Shown here: in pieces, positions 1 through 9,343 of the stretch
Position numbering within the stretch: position 1 is the first letter of the stretch
Layout of the letters: each line of letters opens with the position of its first letter
From: CAHJXF01 sp038225855
GTDB taxonomy: Bacteria > Pseudomonadota > Gammaproteobacteria > Burkholderiales > Burkholderiaceae_D
Assembly: GCA_038225855.1 (NCBI GenBank)
Contig: JBBRQU010000001.1
Coordinates: 248,001 to 312,000 of the forward strand
Direction of reading: 5' to 3'
Length of the DNA stretch: 64,000 bases
The notes under the pieces: generated by a model
Databases searched by the model: none
What the model was told of the DNA's origin: nothing
The model's input: only the letters and a program-made list of their open reading frames with translations
Position numbers and translations under genes: made by a program

Positions 1-1
1 A

Positions 2-205
2 CTGATTGCGGAAATACGGGGCAAGGAACCGGATGGCGAGATGTATGACGCCAAGGTCAAGGTTCTTTCCGAATACGTGAAGCATCACGTCAAGGAAGAA
101 CAGACCGCGATGTTTCCCAAGGCGAAAAAAACGAAACTCGACATGAAGGCGATAGGTGCGGAGTTGCTTGCGAGAAAGACCCAGCTTCTCGCGCAGATGC
201 CGTAG
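2..205 (+). CDS. Hemerythrin HHE-domain protein, C-terminal part
   Basis: This is the last 67 codons of a gene that enters from the left edge and stops at TAG. The peptide contains an HHVKEEQ stretch followed by a Met-Phe-Pro, the pattern of the last metal-binding helix of hemerythrin HHE proteins, and a charged helical tail. Proteins of this family bind a di-iron centre and are linked to oxygen, nitric oxide or oxidative-stress sensing; that role is known of the family and not shown here. It converges on the next gene with about 80 bases between them. The start lies outside the window. Confidence 0.7.
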   Translation: MIAEIRGKEPDGEMYDAKVKVLSEYVKHHVKEEQTAMFPKAKKTKLDMKAIGAELLARKTQLLAQMP

Positions 206-288
206 CAAGGTCATTCAGCCAAAGGGCCGTGGGTCACACTATGAGCCGTTGATCACGAGACCGGCTACGGCGCGCGCATCCTCTTCTG

Positions 289-1125
289 CTAGGAGCTCAG
301 CCTGCGATAGGCGCTGAAATGTCGCAGCGCCCCGCGCGCATCGCCGAGTTGTTCCTCCAGCCGCCCCACGTTGAAATGGGCATCGGCCAAGGTCGGGTCG
401 AGCTCAAGGCTGAGCTCGTAGCTCGCCACTGCTTCCGCAAGGCGGCCTTGATCCTCGAGAGCAATGGCGTGGTTGAAGTGCATCAGCGCGGAGTCGGGGC
501 AGTACTGCAGAGCACGGTCGTAAAGCTCCACCGCTTCACCGCAGCGCTGCGCTTCGCACAGCATCGCTCCCAGATTCAGATAGGCATCCACATAGTCAGG
601 CGCCAACGAGAGCGCCCGCCGATATGCCGCCTCGGCCCGGGCCGGGTCATCGATCTCCCATTGCGCGCCGCGTGCGAACCACGATTCGGGTCCGGCTTCA
701 GCGGCATCGCGCTCCTGCACGGACATCTGCAGAAAGGCGATGCTTCCCTGCACCGGCGCCACCTCGAAGTCCATCACCAACTGTCCCGAGTCGACCTCCC
801 AGTGGCCCTGGCGGTCGCGCACCGTAACGTTGTCGCCAATGGCGGTAACGCGAAGTCCGGTGATCGGAAGTTCCTGCGGCAGCGTCGACTTCAGGCGCCG
901 CAGCGAACGCAAGATTTTTCTCGGGGAGACATGGGCCTGGCGCAACTCGTGGGCCGTGCGCATGAGCATCAGGTCCTGGAACGTGAAGCGAAGCGCATTG
1001 CGCGCGCCGCGCGTGGGCGTGACGAACCCGGCATCGATCAACCCCATGACGGCGGTACGCGAAACCCCCAGCAACTCCAGCACACGCCGCAGCGAAAAAG
1101 TGGATTCAGGGGGCGACGCTGTCAC
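289..1125 (-). CDS. MerR-type helix-turn-helix protein with TPR domain
   Basis: A 278-residue protein. Residues about 10-80 look like a MerR-family DNA-binding domain (FSLRRVLELLGVSR start, then an LMLMRTAHEL helix). The second half, about residues 145-275, holds TPR repeats with the usual spacing (PDYVDAYLNLGAML, PDSALMHFNHAIAL, PTLADAHFNVGRL). It has no visible ligand-binding cysteines of the metal-sensing MerR proteins, so the TPR part probably gives a protein-binding input. It starts 6 bases after the ku stop on the same strand, so it is probably the last gene of a ligD-ku-regulator operon. I infer that it regulates end-joining or stress genes; no operator was identified. Confidence 0.75.
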   Translation of the reverse strand: MTASPPESTFSLRRVLELLGVSRTAVMGLIDAGFVTPTRGARNALRFTFQDLMLMRTAHELRQAHVSPRKILRSLRRLKSTLPQELPITGLRVTAIGDNVTVRDRQGHWEVDSGQLVMDFEVAPVQGSIAFLQMSVQERDAAEAGPESWFARGAQWEIDDPARAEAAYRRALSLAPDYVDAYLNLGAMLCEAQRCGEAVELYDRALQYCPDSALMHFNHAIALEDQGRLAEAVASYELSLELDPTLADAHFNVGRLEEQLGDARGALRHFSAYRRLSS

Positions 1126-1131
1126 TCGCTG

Positions 1132-2067
1132 TCACTTTTTTGCGCGCGCGCGGATGGGCGTCGCCGGCGCCTCGGCAATCTCATTGGACTTGACGGCTCG
1201 CCTTGCGCTCTTGCGCTCCTTTGCGTCGGGCAACGCCGTGACTTTCGCGGGCGGAGATTTCCCGTTGGACTTGCCCGTCGCGGCAACCGCAGACCTGCGG
1301 CCGATGCTGGCTCGCAACGCGTCCATCAGGTCGATGACCTGCCCCGTGCTCGGCTCCTCGTTGTGGGCAGAAGCGACGATCTGCTTGCCCGAAATCTTTT
1401 CATCGATCGCAGCCAGCACGCGTTTCTTTTCTTCGTCTTCGTACTGTGCCGGATCGTACGAGTCTTCCGATATCTGATCGATCAGTTGCAACGCGAGTTG
1501 CAATTCGGTGGCCGACACCGTGACCGGTTCGATGTCGAGGTCCTTCTGGGAACGAACTTCATCGGCGTACAGAAGCTGTTGAAGGATCAGCCCGTCTTCG
1601 GCCGGCCGCACTTGCACGACATATTGCTTGGCCTTCCACGACCACTTCGCAAGTGCGCATCGGCCGCTCTTGCGCATCGCTTCCATCAATAGCGCATAGG
1701 GCTTGCCGCCTCGCTTGTCGGGCGCGAGAAAGTAGGCCTTGTCGTAGAAGATCGGATCGACCGCCTTTGCGGGAATGAAGGAGACGATATCGATCGAGTG
1801 GCTGGTCCCTTCCTCGAGCGCCTTCAATTCTTCTGGCGTGAACAAAACGAAACGATCCTTCTCAAACTCGTAACCCTTCACCATTTCCGCACGCGGCACG
1901 ACCGCCTGATCTTTTTCGGATACGTATTGCTGCTTGACGCGAGAGCCGTCTTTAGCAAGCAGGTTGAACCGGACGCTCGCCGAGCTCTCGGTCGCCGAGT
2001 AAAGCTTCACGGGAATGGAAACCATACCGAAGCTGAGCGTGAGAGATGCGATTGAACGTGCGGCCAT
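1132..2067 (-). CDS. ku: Non-homologous end-joining protein Ku
   Basis: A 311-residue bacterial Ku. The N-terminus (MAARSIASLTLSFGMVSIPV) is the signature Ku start, followed by the beta-barrel ring domain to about residue 230. The C-terminal tail is rich in Lys and Arg, as in Ku proteins that thread along DNA and recruit LigD. Bacterial Ku is a homodimer that binds double-strand ends and stimulates LigD. It lies 72 bases downstream of ligD on the same strand, the expected partner, so the two-component repair pathway is complete. Length is normal for the family. Confidence 0.97.
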   Translation of the reverse strand: MAARSIASLTLSFGMVSIPVKLYSATESSASVRFNLLAKDGSRVKQQYVSEKDQAVVPRAEMVKGYEFEKDRFVLFTPEELKALEEGTSHSIDIVSFIPAKAVDPIFYDKAYFLAPDKRGGKPYALLMEAMRKSGRCALAKWSWKAKQYVVQVRPAEDGLILQQLLYADEVRSQKDLDIEPVTVSATELQLALQLIDQISEDSYDPAQYEDEEKKRVLAAIDEKISGKQIVASAHNEEPSTGQVIDLMDALRASIGRRSAVAATGKSNGKSPPAKVTALPDAKERKSARRAVKSNEIAEAPATPIRARAKK

Positions 2068-2139
2068 TGGAGCCTCGCTATGAGAAGTTTGTAAGAGAGA
2101 TGATGCCGCCGATTCGGACGTCTGAATATCGAGCCGCCG

Positions 2140-4692
2140 TCATTGTTTGCTCTTGCCCGGCTTGAACCCGAGCGTCTTGATGGCGGCCGTCAACGTTTGC
2201 TTTTTCTTCCAGTAACCGGCCCAGGGATCCACGGCCTGAAACGAAAGATATTCTCGCGCGGTGGCAATTGTCCACTGTGACCCGCTCTTGATTTTCGAAA
2301 GGGCATCCCACGAGACCGGCATCGATACACCGAGGCCGGGTCTCGCCCTCGCCGAAAACGCCGCCGCGGTGGTCGCTCCGTGTCCGTTGCGCAGGTAGTC
2401 GACAAACAGTTTGCCGACCCGATTGGCGGGGCCGCTCTTTGCAACGAAGCGCGAAGGGATGGTTCGCGCGAGATGCTGCACGACGGCCTGCGAAAAATCC
2501 TTCACGGTGTCGTAGTCGAGTCGCGGCGCGAGCGGGACCACGATGTGCAAACCTTTCCCACCACTGGTCTTGAGCCACGACTCCAGATTCAATTCCGAGA
2601 GCAACGTCCTTACCAGTGTCGCGGCTTCCTGAACCTGTTTCCACGCCGTCCCTTCGCCCGGGTCGAGGTCGAACACGATGCGATCGGGCTTGTCGATGTT
2701 TCCTGCGACCGAATTCCAGGTATGGAACTCGATGACATTCATCTGCGCGGCACCGACCAGTGCCTCGGTCGTTGGAATCTCGAGCAGCGCGGCGTGCCCC
2801 GGCCACAACGCCGCATCGAGTTCCCTGATGCCCGGGATGCCGATCTTCGAGCCATGCTTCTGAAAGAACAGTGGTCCGCTGACGCCCGATGGACCACGCA
2901 CCAGCGAGCAGGGGCGCCCCACCAGATGCGGGAGTATCCATGGGGCGATCGATTCGTAGTAGCGCACCAGATGCAGCTTGGTCAGACCCGTGCTCTCATC
3001 GATGACGCGTTCCGCGTGCGTGACCTGGATGCTCCTTGTCGCGGAGCCGATTTTTTTCGTCGGCAGCGCGGCGACTGCCTGGGTCGTCGATTCACGCATG
3101 ATTTCTCTCGCTGGTTTGTCGATCCGCAACGCGACGAAAGAGGCATGGCGGATCTGCCCGTCGGGCGTCCATTCGGCGAACTCGACCTCGGCCACGATGC
3201 GTGGCTTGAGCCAGCGTTCGCTGCCGGCAATGCGCTTTGACCAACGACCGGGCTTCTTGGCCAATGCGGGATCGAAGGGCGACTGCGGTGCCAGATGCTT
3301 GACCAGCCGGGCATGCAGCGATTCGGACTCCTCGGCATTCCACCCGGTGCCCACGCTGCCCACCGGCACCAGCTGTCCGTCGGCGTCATGGACTCCGAGA
3401 ATGAGGCTTCCGACCTGGGACACGGCGTTGGCGCGATCGGTAAATCCACAGACGACAAAGTCCTGTCGCTGCTTGCATTTCAGCTTGAGCCACGTGTCTG
3501 TCCTGCGCGATTCATAAGGCGCATCGCTGCGTTTGGCTATGATTCCTTCGAGCCCGATCTCACAGGCGGATGCAAGCAGCGACGCCGGATCGGCGTCGAA
3601 GTTTTCGCTCAGGCGAAGCCGCTCTCCGGTACTGCCCATCATGATTTGCTTGAGAGCCTCGCGGCGTTCGGATAACGGGGCGCGGCGCAGGTCGTAGCCG
3701 TTCAGGAAGGGAGCATCGAAGACGAAGTAAACGATGTGGTCCGCATCGCTTGTGTCGAACGCTTTTTGCAATGCATTGAAGCTCGGTACGCCACGATCGC
3801 TCAACACGACGATCTCTCCATCGAGCCACGCAGACTTGACGGCAAGATTTTCGAGATCGTCGACGATGCCGGGCATCTTGTCGGACCAGTCGTGTCCGCC
3901 GCGTGTGATCAGTCGCGCCTTGCCTTTCTCGACGCGCGCGAGCAGTCGATACCCGTCCCATTTGGCCTCACACGACCAGCGACCGATCGAAGGTATTCCC
4001 GCTGCCAGCGTTGCGAGTTGAGGCGAAAGCTTCGCGGGCAGGGGCGCCTTGATGGCCCCGCTGATGGAAGGGACCGACTCGACTTTCGATGCCCTTGTCT
4101 CTTTACGTGCTGATGGCGGCGCGGAGCTCTTCAGCGGTTTCGCAATCACGCTGTCGGGCAAGGCGGTCACGACATCGTATTCCGCCGAAGGTCGCGCATA
4201 GGCGTCGCGCTTCTTGAACAGGAGCCACGGTTCCTGTCGATCGCCGGGTTTTGCGATCTTGACGAGCTCCCAGCGTCCGGCCATTTTCTGGCCGTGCAGA
4301 TCGAACACGAGCTTGCCGACCTTCAATCCTTCGCGCGGATCGCCAATCGGAATCCATGTTCCATTGTCCCAGACGATGACTGTTCCGGCGCCGTATTGCT
4401 TGGGCGGAATGGTTCCCTCGAAGCTGCCGTAGGAGACCGGGTGATCCTCCACGTGGATCGCCATGCGTTTCACACTCGGGTCGTAGCTCGGTCCCTTGGG
4501 AACCGCCCAGGACAGCAGGACACCGTCGAGCTCGAGACGAAAGTCGTAATGCAGTCTCGTCGCGGCATGCTTCTGAATGACGAACGAAAGTGCGCCGGCC
4601 TGAGCAACGTGTTCGCCCGAAGGCTCGGACGTGCGTCCGAAATCCCGCTTCTTCCAGTAACTCGACAGGGGGTTTGAAGTCTTCGTCGCCAT
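2140..4692 (-). CDS. ligD: ATP-dependent multifunctional DNA ligase D
   Basis: An 850-residue LigD with three domains in the order phosphoesterase, ligase, polymerase. Residues about 15-170 are the 3'-phosphoesterase domain (RLHYDFRLELDG, with HYD metal ligands). The ligase domain has the adenylation motif EAKWDGYR near residue 243. The C-terminal third is the archaeo-eukaryotic primase-like polymerase (VFDLDPGEG with the catalytic aspartates; FFQKHGSK). It seals and fills double-strand breaks with Ku, mainly in non-growing cells; that is family knowledge. It is the first gene of the ligD-ku-regulator run. Its start codon is ATG about 90 bases from the katE stop, with a terminator hairpin between them. 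Confidence 0.97.
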   Translation of the reverse strand: MATKTSNPLSSYWKKRDFGRTSEPSGEHVAQAGALSFVIQKHAATRLHYDFRLELDGVLLSWAVPKGPSYDPSVKRMAIHVEDHPVSYGSFEGTIPPKQYGAGTVIVWDNGTWIPIGDPREGLKVGKLVFDLHGQKMAGRWELVKIAKPGDRQEPWLLFKKRDAYARPSAEYDVVTALPDSVIAKPLKSSAPPSARKETRASKVESVPSISGAIKAPLPAKLSPQLATLAAGIPSIGRWSCEAKWDGYRLLARVEKGKARLITRGGHDWSDKMPGIVDDLENLAVKSAWLDGEIVVLSDRGVPSFNALQKAFDTSDADHIVYFVFDAPFLNGYDLRRAPLSERREALKQIMMGSTGERLRLSENFDADPASLLASACEIGLEGIIAKRSDAPYESRRTDTWLKLKCKQRQDFVVCGFTDRANAVSQVGSLILGVHDADGQLVPVGSVGTGWNAEESESLHARLVKHLAPQSPFDPALAKKPGRWSKRIAGSERWLKPRIVAEVEFAEWTPDGQIRHASFVALRIDKPAREIMRESTTQAVAALPTKKIGSATRSIQVTHAERVIDESTGLTKLHLVRYYESIAPWILPHLVGRPCSLVRGPSGVSGPLFFQKHGSKIGIPGIRELDAALWPGHAALLEIPTTEALVGAAQMNVIEFHTWNSVAGNIDKPDRIVFDLDPGEGTAWKQVQEAATLVRTLLSELNLESWLKTSGGKGLHIVVPLAPRLDYDTVKDFSQAVVQHLARTIPSRFVAKSGPANRVGKLFVDYLRNGHGATTAAAFSARARPGLGVSMPVSWDALSKIKSGSQWTIATAREYLSFQAVDPWAGYWKKKQTLTAAIKTLGFKPGKSKQ

Positions 4693-4730
4693 TGCCGGAC
4701 TCGCCGTGGTGAGCAGCAGACAATATCAAT

Positions 4731-4758
4731 AACAAAGCCCGTTTTCGCGGGCTTTGTT
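4731..4758 (-). terminator. Rho-independent terminator of katE
   Basis: Perfect 11-base inverted repeat (AACAAAGCCCG / CGGGCTTTGTT) around a 6-base loop, in the short gap between the katE stop and the ligD start. On the minus strand the stem ends in TTTGTTATTG, a weak U-rich run. It should separate katE transcription from the ligD operon. Confidence 0.8.
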
Positions 4759-4780
4759 CTCGATGCGAATCGTCACAAGA

Positions 4781-7195
4781 TCAAATCAACGGTGGATCCA
4801 TATCCCTTTCAGGATGACGATGGCGTGCGACGGCCTCGATGAACGCATCGATGTCGTCGGCTCCAGGTTTGCCGCCGACCACGATCAAACCCGGATCCTG
4901 CGAGCCGTCGGGCAGTTGCTGCGCGATCCCCGCCTTGTCGAGCAGGCGCTTGGCGGCGCCAATCATCATCATGGTCTTGCCATGACGGTACTGGTCCTTG
5001 ACGAACTCCATCGTGTTGCCGATTTTTTCCAGTGCGCCCACCGCATCGTCGCCATCGATCACGATCAGGGCATCGAACACAACCGGCGCCGAGTTTTCCA
5101 TCGATGCATCGGCTTCGAACGTTCCCTTTCCGCCTGCCTTGTAAGTCCCCAGACGCGGCGCGATCAACAGGGGCACCGCACCCGCGTTCTTCAATGCCGC
5201 GCGACACGCGTCGATGCTCGCGATGTTCGATCCCTGCGCGACCAGCATCGCAATGCGGCGCGTACGAATGCCGCCATCGCCCGGCAGATGCATCAACGAA
5301 AGCGCCGGCGACACCTCGACCTCGGGTACGACGTCTTTGCTCATCGCTTTCGGCATGGCGGGCGGAACGGCGATGCCCAGGCCCTCGGCGACTTTCGCGG
5401 CGAGCTCGGGCGAAACATTCACGAGGCTCGACACCATGCGCTCGCGGATCGCGGGCACCGTCAACTTGCTCAGCTCGAAACGAAACCCTCCCACGATGTG
5501 AGCCTTTTCGCGATCGCTCTGGCTGTTGTAGAAGAGCGTGGCCTGGGTGTAGTGGTCGGCGAACTTTTCGGCCTTGCCGCGCACCTTGTCTTCCGTGATC
5601 CGCTGGGGAAACGAAACGAAGCCCTGGGCTCCGGCCTGAAAGGGACATCCGCCCGCGAGCGAATTCGGCTCGTAGGCAACGCGTCCCCGCGCAATCGCCT
5701 GGCGATGCATGCCATCGCGCTGGTTGTTGTTGACAGGTGCCAATGGCGAATTGATCGGGATCTCGTGAAAGTTCGCACCACCGAGCCGGCTGATCTGCGT
5801 ATCCACATACGAATGAATGCGGCCGGCGAGCAGCGGGTCGTTGCTGAAGTCGATGCCGGGCACGATATGCGCGGTGCAGAACGCGACCTGCTCGGTCTCG
5901 GCGAAGAAGTTGTCGGGGTTGCGATCGAGCACCATACGACCGACCGGCATGACCGGCACCAATTCTTCGGGGACCAACTTGGTTGCATCGAGCACGTCGA
6001 AGCTGAATCCCTCGGCCTGTTCTTCGGTAAAAATCTGCAAGCCCATTTCCCATTCGGGATATTCGCCGGCTTCGATCGCTTCCCACAAATCGCGCCGATG
6101 AAAGTCCGAGTCCGCGCCCGAGATTTTCACGGCCTCGTCCCACACCAGCGAGTGCGTGCCGAGCAGCGGCCTCCAGTGGAACTTGCAGAACACCGATTCG
6201 CCGGCGTCATTGACGAGTCGAAACGTGTGAACGCCGAAGCCCTGCATCATGCGCAGGCTGCGCGGGATGCCGCGATCCGACATGACCCACATCAGCACAT
6301 GCGTCGCTTCGGGCATCAGCGAAACGAAGTCCCAGAACGTGTCGTGCGCCGAAGCCGCCTGCGGGATGGCGTTGTGCGGTTCGGGCTTGACCGCATGCAC
6401 GAGATCGGGAAACTTCATCGCATCCTGGATGAAGAAGATCGGGATGTTGTTGCCCACCAGATCCCAGTTGCCTTCGTCGGTATAGAACTTGACCGCGAAA
6501 CCGCGAATGTCGCGCGCGGTGTCGGTCGAGCCGCGTTCGCCTGCCACCGTCGAGAAGCGCACGAAGACCGGTGTGCGCTTGCCAGCGGCCCGGAACGGCG
6601 CGGCTCTCGTGTATTCGGTGAGCGGCTTGTAGCACTCGAAATATCCATGCGCCGCGGAGCCGCGCGCATGCACGATGCGCTCGGGGATGCGCTCGTGGTC
6701 GAAGTGCGTGATCTTCTCGCGCAGGATGAAGTCTTCGAGCAGCGTCGGCCCGCGCAGACCCGCCTTCAACGAGTTCTGGTTGTCGCCGATGGCGACGCCC
6801 TGATTGGTTGTCAGGTATTGGCCGCCCCCATTGGCCCGCACGTGTGTGAGCGAGCCGTCGTTTCCGTGGGCGCCGTCCGGCTTGGGCGGCGCGCCGGTCT
6901 TGTCCGAAGGATTGTCTTCGCTGATGGTGCTCGCGCTCACGTCCGGGTTCGGCACGCTCTCGCTTTGACCCCTGGACGGAGCGATCGCATGGTCGTGTCC
7001 GTACTCGTTGGCTTTGGTGGCGTTGAAGGGCATTGCCGCGGCGAGCCGGTTGGTGTCGGCAGCTTTCTTGGCGAGACGATCGTCGCCTGGCGCGGGGCCT
7101 TGATGCGACGGACCGCTCGACGAGCTCCTGGCTGCGGCGCTGCCGCTTCCTTTACCTGGAGGCTGTGCGCCTGACTTCGATTTGCTGGTGGCCAT
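4781..7195 (-). CDS. katE: Large-subunit catalase HPII type
   Basis: An 804-residue clade 2 (large subunit) catalase that splits hydrogen peroxide into water and oxygen. An unstructured N-terminal arm of about 110 residues precedes the core. The core shows the catalytic His in VHARGSAAHG, the RFSTVAGERGS segment, the distal Asn region (LVGNNIPIFF) and the proximal heme Tyr in RIHSYVDTQ. The last 150 residues form the extra flavodoxin/DJ-1-like domain of HPII enzymes. A good ribosome site (AGAAGGA) lies about 7 bases before ATG. It follows the glycosyltransferase stop by only 15 bases, so it may be co-transcribed with the four genes upstream. KatE is usually a stationary-phase enzyme. Confidence 0.97.
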   Translation of the reverse strand: MATSKSKSGAQPPGKGSGSAAARSSSSGPSHQGPAPGDDRLAKKAADTNRLAAAMPFNATKANEYGHDHAIAPSRGQSESVPNPDVSASTISEDNPSDKTGAPPKPDGAHGNDGSLTHVRANGGGQYLTTNQGVAIGDNQNSLKAGLRGPTLLEDFILREKITHFDHERIPERIVHARGSAAHGYFECYKPLTEYTRAAPFRAAGKRTPVFVRFSTVAGERGSTDTARDIRGFAVKFYTDEGNWDLVGNNIPIFFIQDAMKFPDLVHAVKPEPHNAIPQAASAHDTFWDFVSLMPEATHVLMWVMSDRGIPRSLRMMQGFGVHTFRLVNDAGESVFCKFHWRPLLGTHSLVWDEAVKISGADSDFHRRDLWEAIEAGEYPEWEMGLQIFTEEQAEGFSFDVLDATKLVPEELVPVMPVGRMVLDRNPDNFFAETEQVAFCTAHIVPGIDFSNDPLLAGRIHSYVDTQISRLGGANFHEIPINSPLAPVNNNQRDGMHRQAIARGRVAYEPNSLAGGCPFQAGAQGFVSFPQRITEDKVRGKAEKFADHYTQATLFYNSQSDREKAHIVGGFRFELSKLTVPAIRERMVSSLVNVSPELAAKVAEGLGIAVPPAMPKAMSKDVVPEVEVSPALSLMHLPGDGGIRTRRIAMLVAQGSNIASIDACRAALKNAGAVPLLIAPRLGTYKAGGKGTFEADASMENSAPVVFDALIVIDGDDAVGALEKIGNTMEFVKDQYRHGKTMMMIGAAKRLLDKAGIAQQLPDGSQDPGLIVVGGKPGADDIDAFIEAVARHRHPERDMDPPLI

Positions 7196-7210
7196 GATGA
7201 GTCCTTCTCT

Positions 7211-7945
7211 TCATTGAAATGTGAACTGCTTGGGAGTGAGTTCTGTCGGTTCGATCGTCGTGAGCGTGCACAATCGTTCGCCCACGTCGACGAGCGTGGC
7301 GCCGAATCCGCGCGGGGCGCGATAGTCGATCCGTGCGCTCGTCACGACGCGCGGCGCGGCGCTCCAGGCAATCGCGACGCCCGCGCGCTCGAGCGCCTCG
7401 ACGATCGCCACGTCCTCGCTGCTGGTGAGCATCGCGAATCCGCCAGCGCGGCAATAGGCATCGGCACTGATGCCCAGATTGGCGCCGTGTATATGGCGAT
7501 GGCCATCGACGTCCCGGTAGATCGAGGCGAAGTGCTCGCGTACCGCTTGGTCATGGCCGCCCCAGTCTTCGACCGTCACGGTGCCGCATACGACATCGCT
7601 CGCGAGCGCGAGCTGCGCAAGCAGCCAGTCCTCGGTGACCAGCGTGTCGGCATCGGTGAACGCAAGCCACTCGGCGCCGTCGCGCAATGCGGCCGATGCG
7701 CCCATCGCGCGCGCCGCGCCGACATTGCGTTCATGCACGATCAATGGAACAAGGCCGAGGTCCCGCACGATCTGCGCGGTGCGATCGGTGCACGCATCGC
7801 ACACCACATAGGTCGCTGCTTCATGGCGCATCGATGCCGCGCGACGCGCTGCCTGGTTCACCGCCGCGAGACATGCGGCGATGGTCTCCTCTTCGTCGTG
7901 CGCAGGAATGACGACGGCGATGCGTTGGCGCGGCGCACGCCTCAT
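7211..7945 (-). CDS. Glycosyltransferase family 2
   Basis: A 244-residue GT-A fold enzyme. It starts with the nucleotide-sugar binding strand (IAVVIPAHDEEETI), has a DADT metal motif near residue 90 and the acceptor-site region GANLGISADAY. No transmembrane segment is obvious, so it is probably cytoplasmic or peripheral. I placed the start at the ATG that overlaps the TGA of the methyltransferase (ATGA); a longer in-frame reading to 7990 would intrude into that gene and lacks homology-like sequence. It is the fourth gene of a tight run with acyl-CoA-dehydrogenase-like, PIG-L and methyltransferase genes. The sugar donor and acceptor are unknown. Confidence 0.85.
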   Translation of the reverse strand: MRRAPRQRIAVVIPAHDEEETIAACLAAVNQAARRAASMRHEAATYVVCDACTDRTAQIVRDLGLVPLIVHERNVGAARAMGASAALRDGAEWLAFTDADTLVTEDWLLAQLALASDVVCGTVTVEDWGGHDQAVREHFASIYRDVDGHRHIHGANLGISADAYCRAGGFAMLTSSEDVAIVEALERAGVAIAWSAAPRVVTSARIDYRAPRGFGATLVDVGERLCTLTTIEPTELTPKQFTFQ

Positions 7946-8541
7946 CGCATCGACTCCCGCATCGCAATCGATCGCGTGTCGCGGCTCCATGCGCTGACGA
8001 TGAAATCCGCGTCGCGGTATTCGAACGCCAGCGGCAACGCGATTGCGTCGGCGAGCCGGCGATGGGCCTCATCGCCGCTGTGGCCGTAGCCGGCAATCGG
8101 GGCGCGCCAGTCGCAGGCCATCGCCACACCGATGTCGCTCAACGATCCGCGAACCAGCCGTCCGGTTTCCTCGATGGCCGCAGCATCGAGGAAGTAGACC
8201 AGTTCGCTGAGAATCACGAGATCGAAGATTCGCGACGGCCAATCGTCGGGCAGGACGTGACGCTCCACGACGACATGTCCGATCGCCGCCAGCCGCCGTC
8301 TTGCGGCCGCCACTGCGAGATCGCAGCCATCGCTTGCCAGCACCTCGTCGCAACGCGCGGCCAGCGCTTCCGTCAGGATGCCGTTGCCGCAGCCAGGCTC
8401 GTATGCGCTGCCGTAATGCTCGTGCGGCAGGCAGGCCGCCACGAGCGCGCGCTTGCGGCGCTCGTACCATCGCGTTTCGGTCATCCAGGGATCGGGCGAA
8501 CCGCGATAGAGCGCATCGAACGAATGCAATGACGCGCTCAT
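7942..8541 (-). CDS. SAM-dependent methyltransferase, NodS-like
   Basis: A 199-residue class I methyltransferase. The SAM-binding motif I is YEPGCGNGILTEALA near residues 45-60, with an acidic strand end (LASDGCDLAV) and motif IV-like FDLVILSELVYFLD. The overall pattern resembles NodS and SAM enzymes of glycoconjugate clusters, which methylate an amino group of a sugar backbone; that specificity is inference. The chosen ATG starts 4 bases after the PIG-L stop and the gene ends in an ATGA overlap with the glycosyltransferase. Pairing with an N-deacetylase (PIG-L) suggests that it acts on the freed amine. Confidence 0.85.
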   Translation of the reverse strand: MSASLHSFDALYRGSPDPWMTETRWYERRKRALVAACLPHEHYGSAYEPGCGNGILTEALAARCDEVLASDGCDLAVAAARRRLAAIGHVVVERHVLPDDWPSRIFDLVILSELVYFLDAAAIEETGRLVRGSLSDIGVAMACDWRAPIAGYGHSGDEAHRRLADAIALPLAFEYRDADFIVSAWSRDTRSIAMRESMR

Positions 8542-8545
8542 CGGT

Positions 8546-9343
8546 TCAGCAAAAAAATATCTCGTGAGGCCGGGTGAATCGGGCCACGACATGCGGCGGG
8601 AGAATTGCGGCGCGATTGGTGTCGGGCGTGACCTGACTGACGAATTGTTTGATGGCCTCCCGTTTCGCGTCGCGCTCACTGGCATCGAGCCGAATGCAGC
8701 GCGCCCGGGTCCACGGGATCAAATCGTGGCCGGGTATCGCCCAATGCCACATCCACACCGGATACTCGACGAGGTCGGCGCCGATTCGTGCTGCCGCGCG
8801 AAGGGCGGCCTCGGCCGACGCTTCATGATCGGGATGCCCGTCCCAACGCCAGGGGGCGACGATCAGATCTTCCGCAGAGGCGCGCTGCGTGAGGAATCGC
8901 GTGATCGTCTCTTCATACCGCGCCACCTCGCCATCGGGAATGCCGAGTTCGAACAGCGCAGCGTCGATGTCGAGCACATCGAATGCGCGACGCAGTTCGG
9001 CGGGGCGAACATGAGCCAGGCGCTCGACGGTCCAGTGGTCGGAGCCGGGGTGGCTTGCGGTCCCGGCAGTCACCGATACGATGCGCAGGTCTGCGCGCAT
9101 CGTCGAGAATCGGGCCATCGTCGCGCCGAGTGCCAGCACTTCGTCGTCGGGATGCGGAGAGACGATCCAGATGCGGGCGTAACGCCTTTCCCATGCGGCC
9201 AGATCGACGGTGGGCAGGTTCTCGATTTGCGAACACGAGCGCCACGCGTATTCATCGGTGCCGCTCCCATCGATGAGTCGTGCGCCGGCGCGGCCCTCCA
9301 GAACTGTCGCGTCTTCGTCCCTGGACCGCACTGTCGCGCTCAT
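8546..9343 (-). CDS. PIG-L family N-deacetylase
   Basis: A 265-residue zinc-dependent deacetylase of the LmbE/PIG-L family. The metal motif HPDDE occurs in SPHPDDEVLALG near residue 55, and the later zinc-ligand motif is DGHPDHEAS. Family members remove N-acetyl groups from GlcNAc-linked lipids or small thiols. Its ATG overlaps the TGA of the upstream dehydrogenase-like gene by one base (TGATG), so translation is probably coupled. The reading frame extends further upstream as an open shadow of the dehydrogenase gene; the overlap start was preferred. Substrate unknown. Confidence 0.9.
   Translation of the reverse strand: MSATVRSRDEDATVLEGRAGARLIDGSGTDEYAWRSCSQIENLPTVDLAAWERRYARIWIVSPHPDDEVLALGATMARFSTMRADLRIVSVTAGTASHPGSDHWTVERLAHVRPAELRRAFDVLDIDAALFELGIPDGEVARYEETITRFLTQRASAEDLIVAPWRWDGHPDHEASAEAALRAAARIGADLVEYPVWMWHWAIPGHDLIPWTRARCIRLDASERDAKREAIKQFVSQVTPDTNRAAILPPHVVARFTRPHEIFFC

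Noticed and set aside
4754..7174. 806-codon open frame on the plus strand opposite katE
   Set aside because: It is an antisense shadow of a high-GC gene; the minus-strand frame has complete catalase motifs and this one has none.
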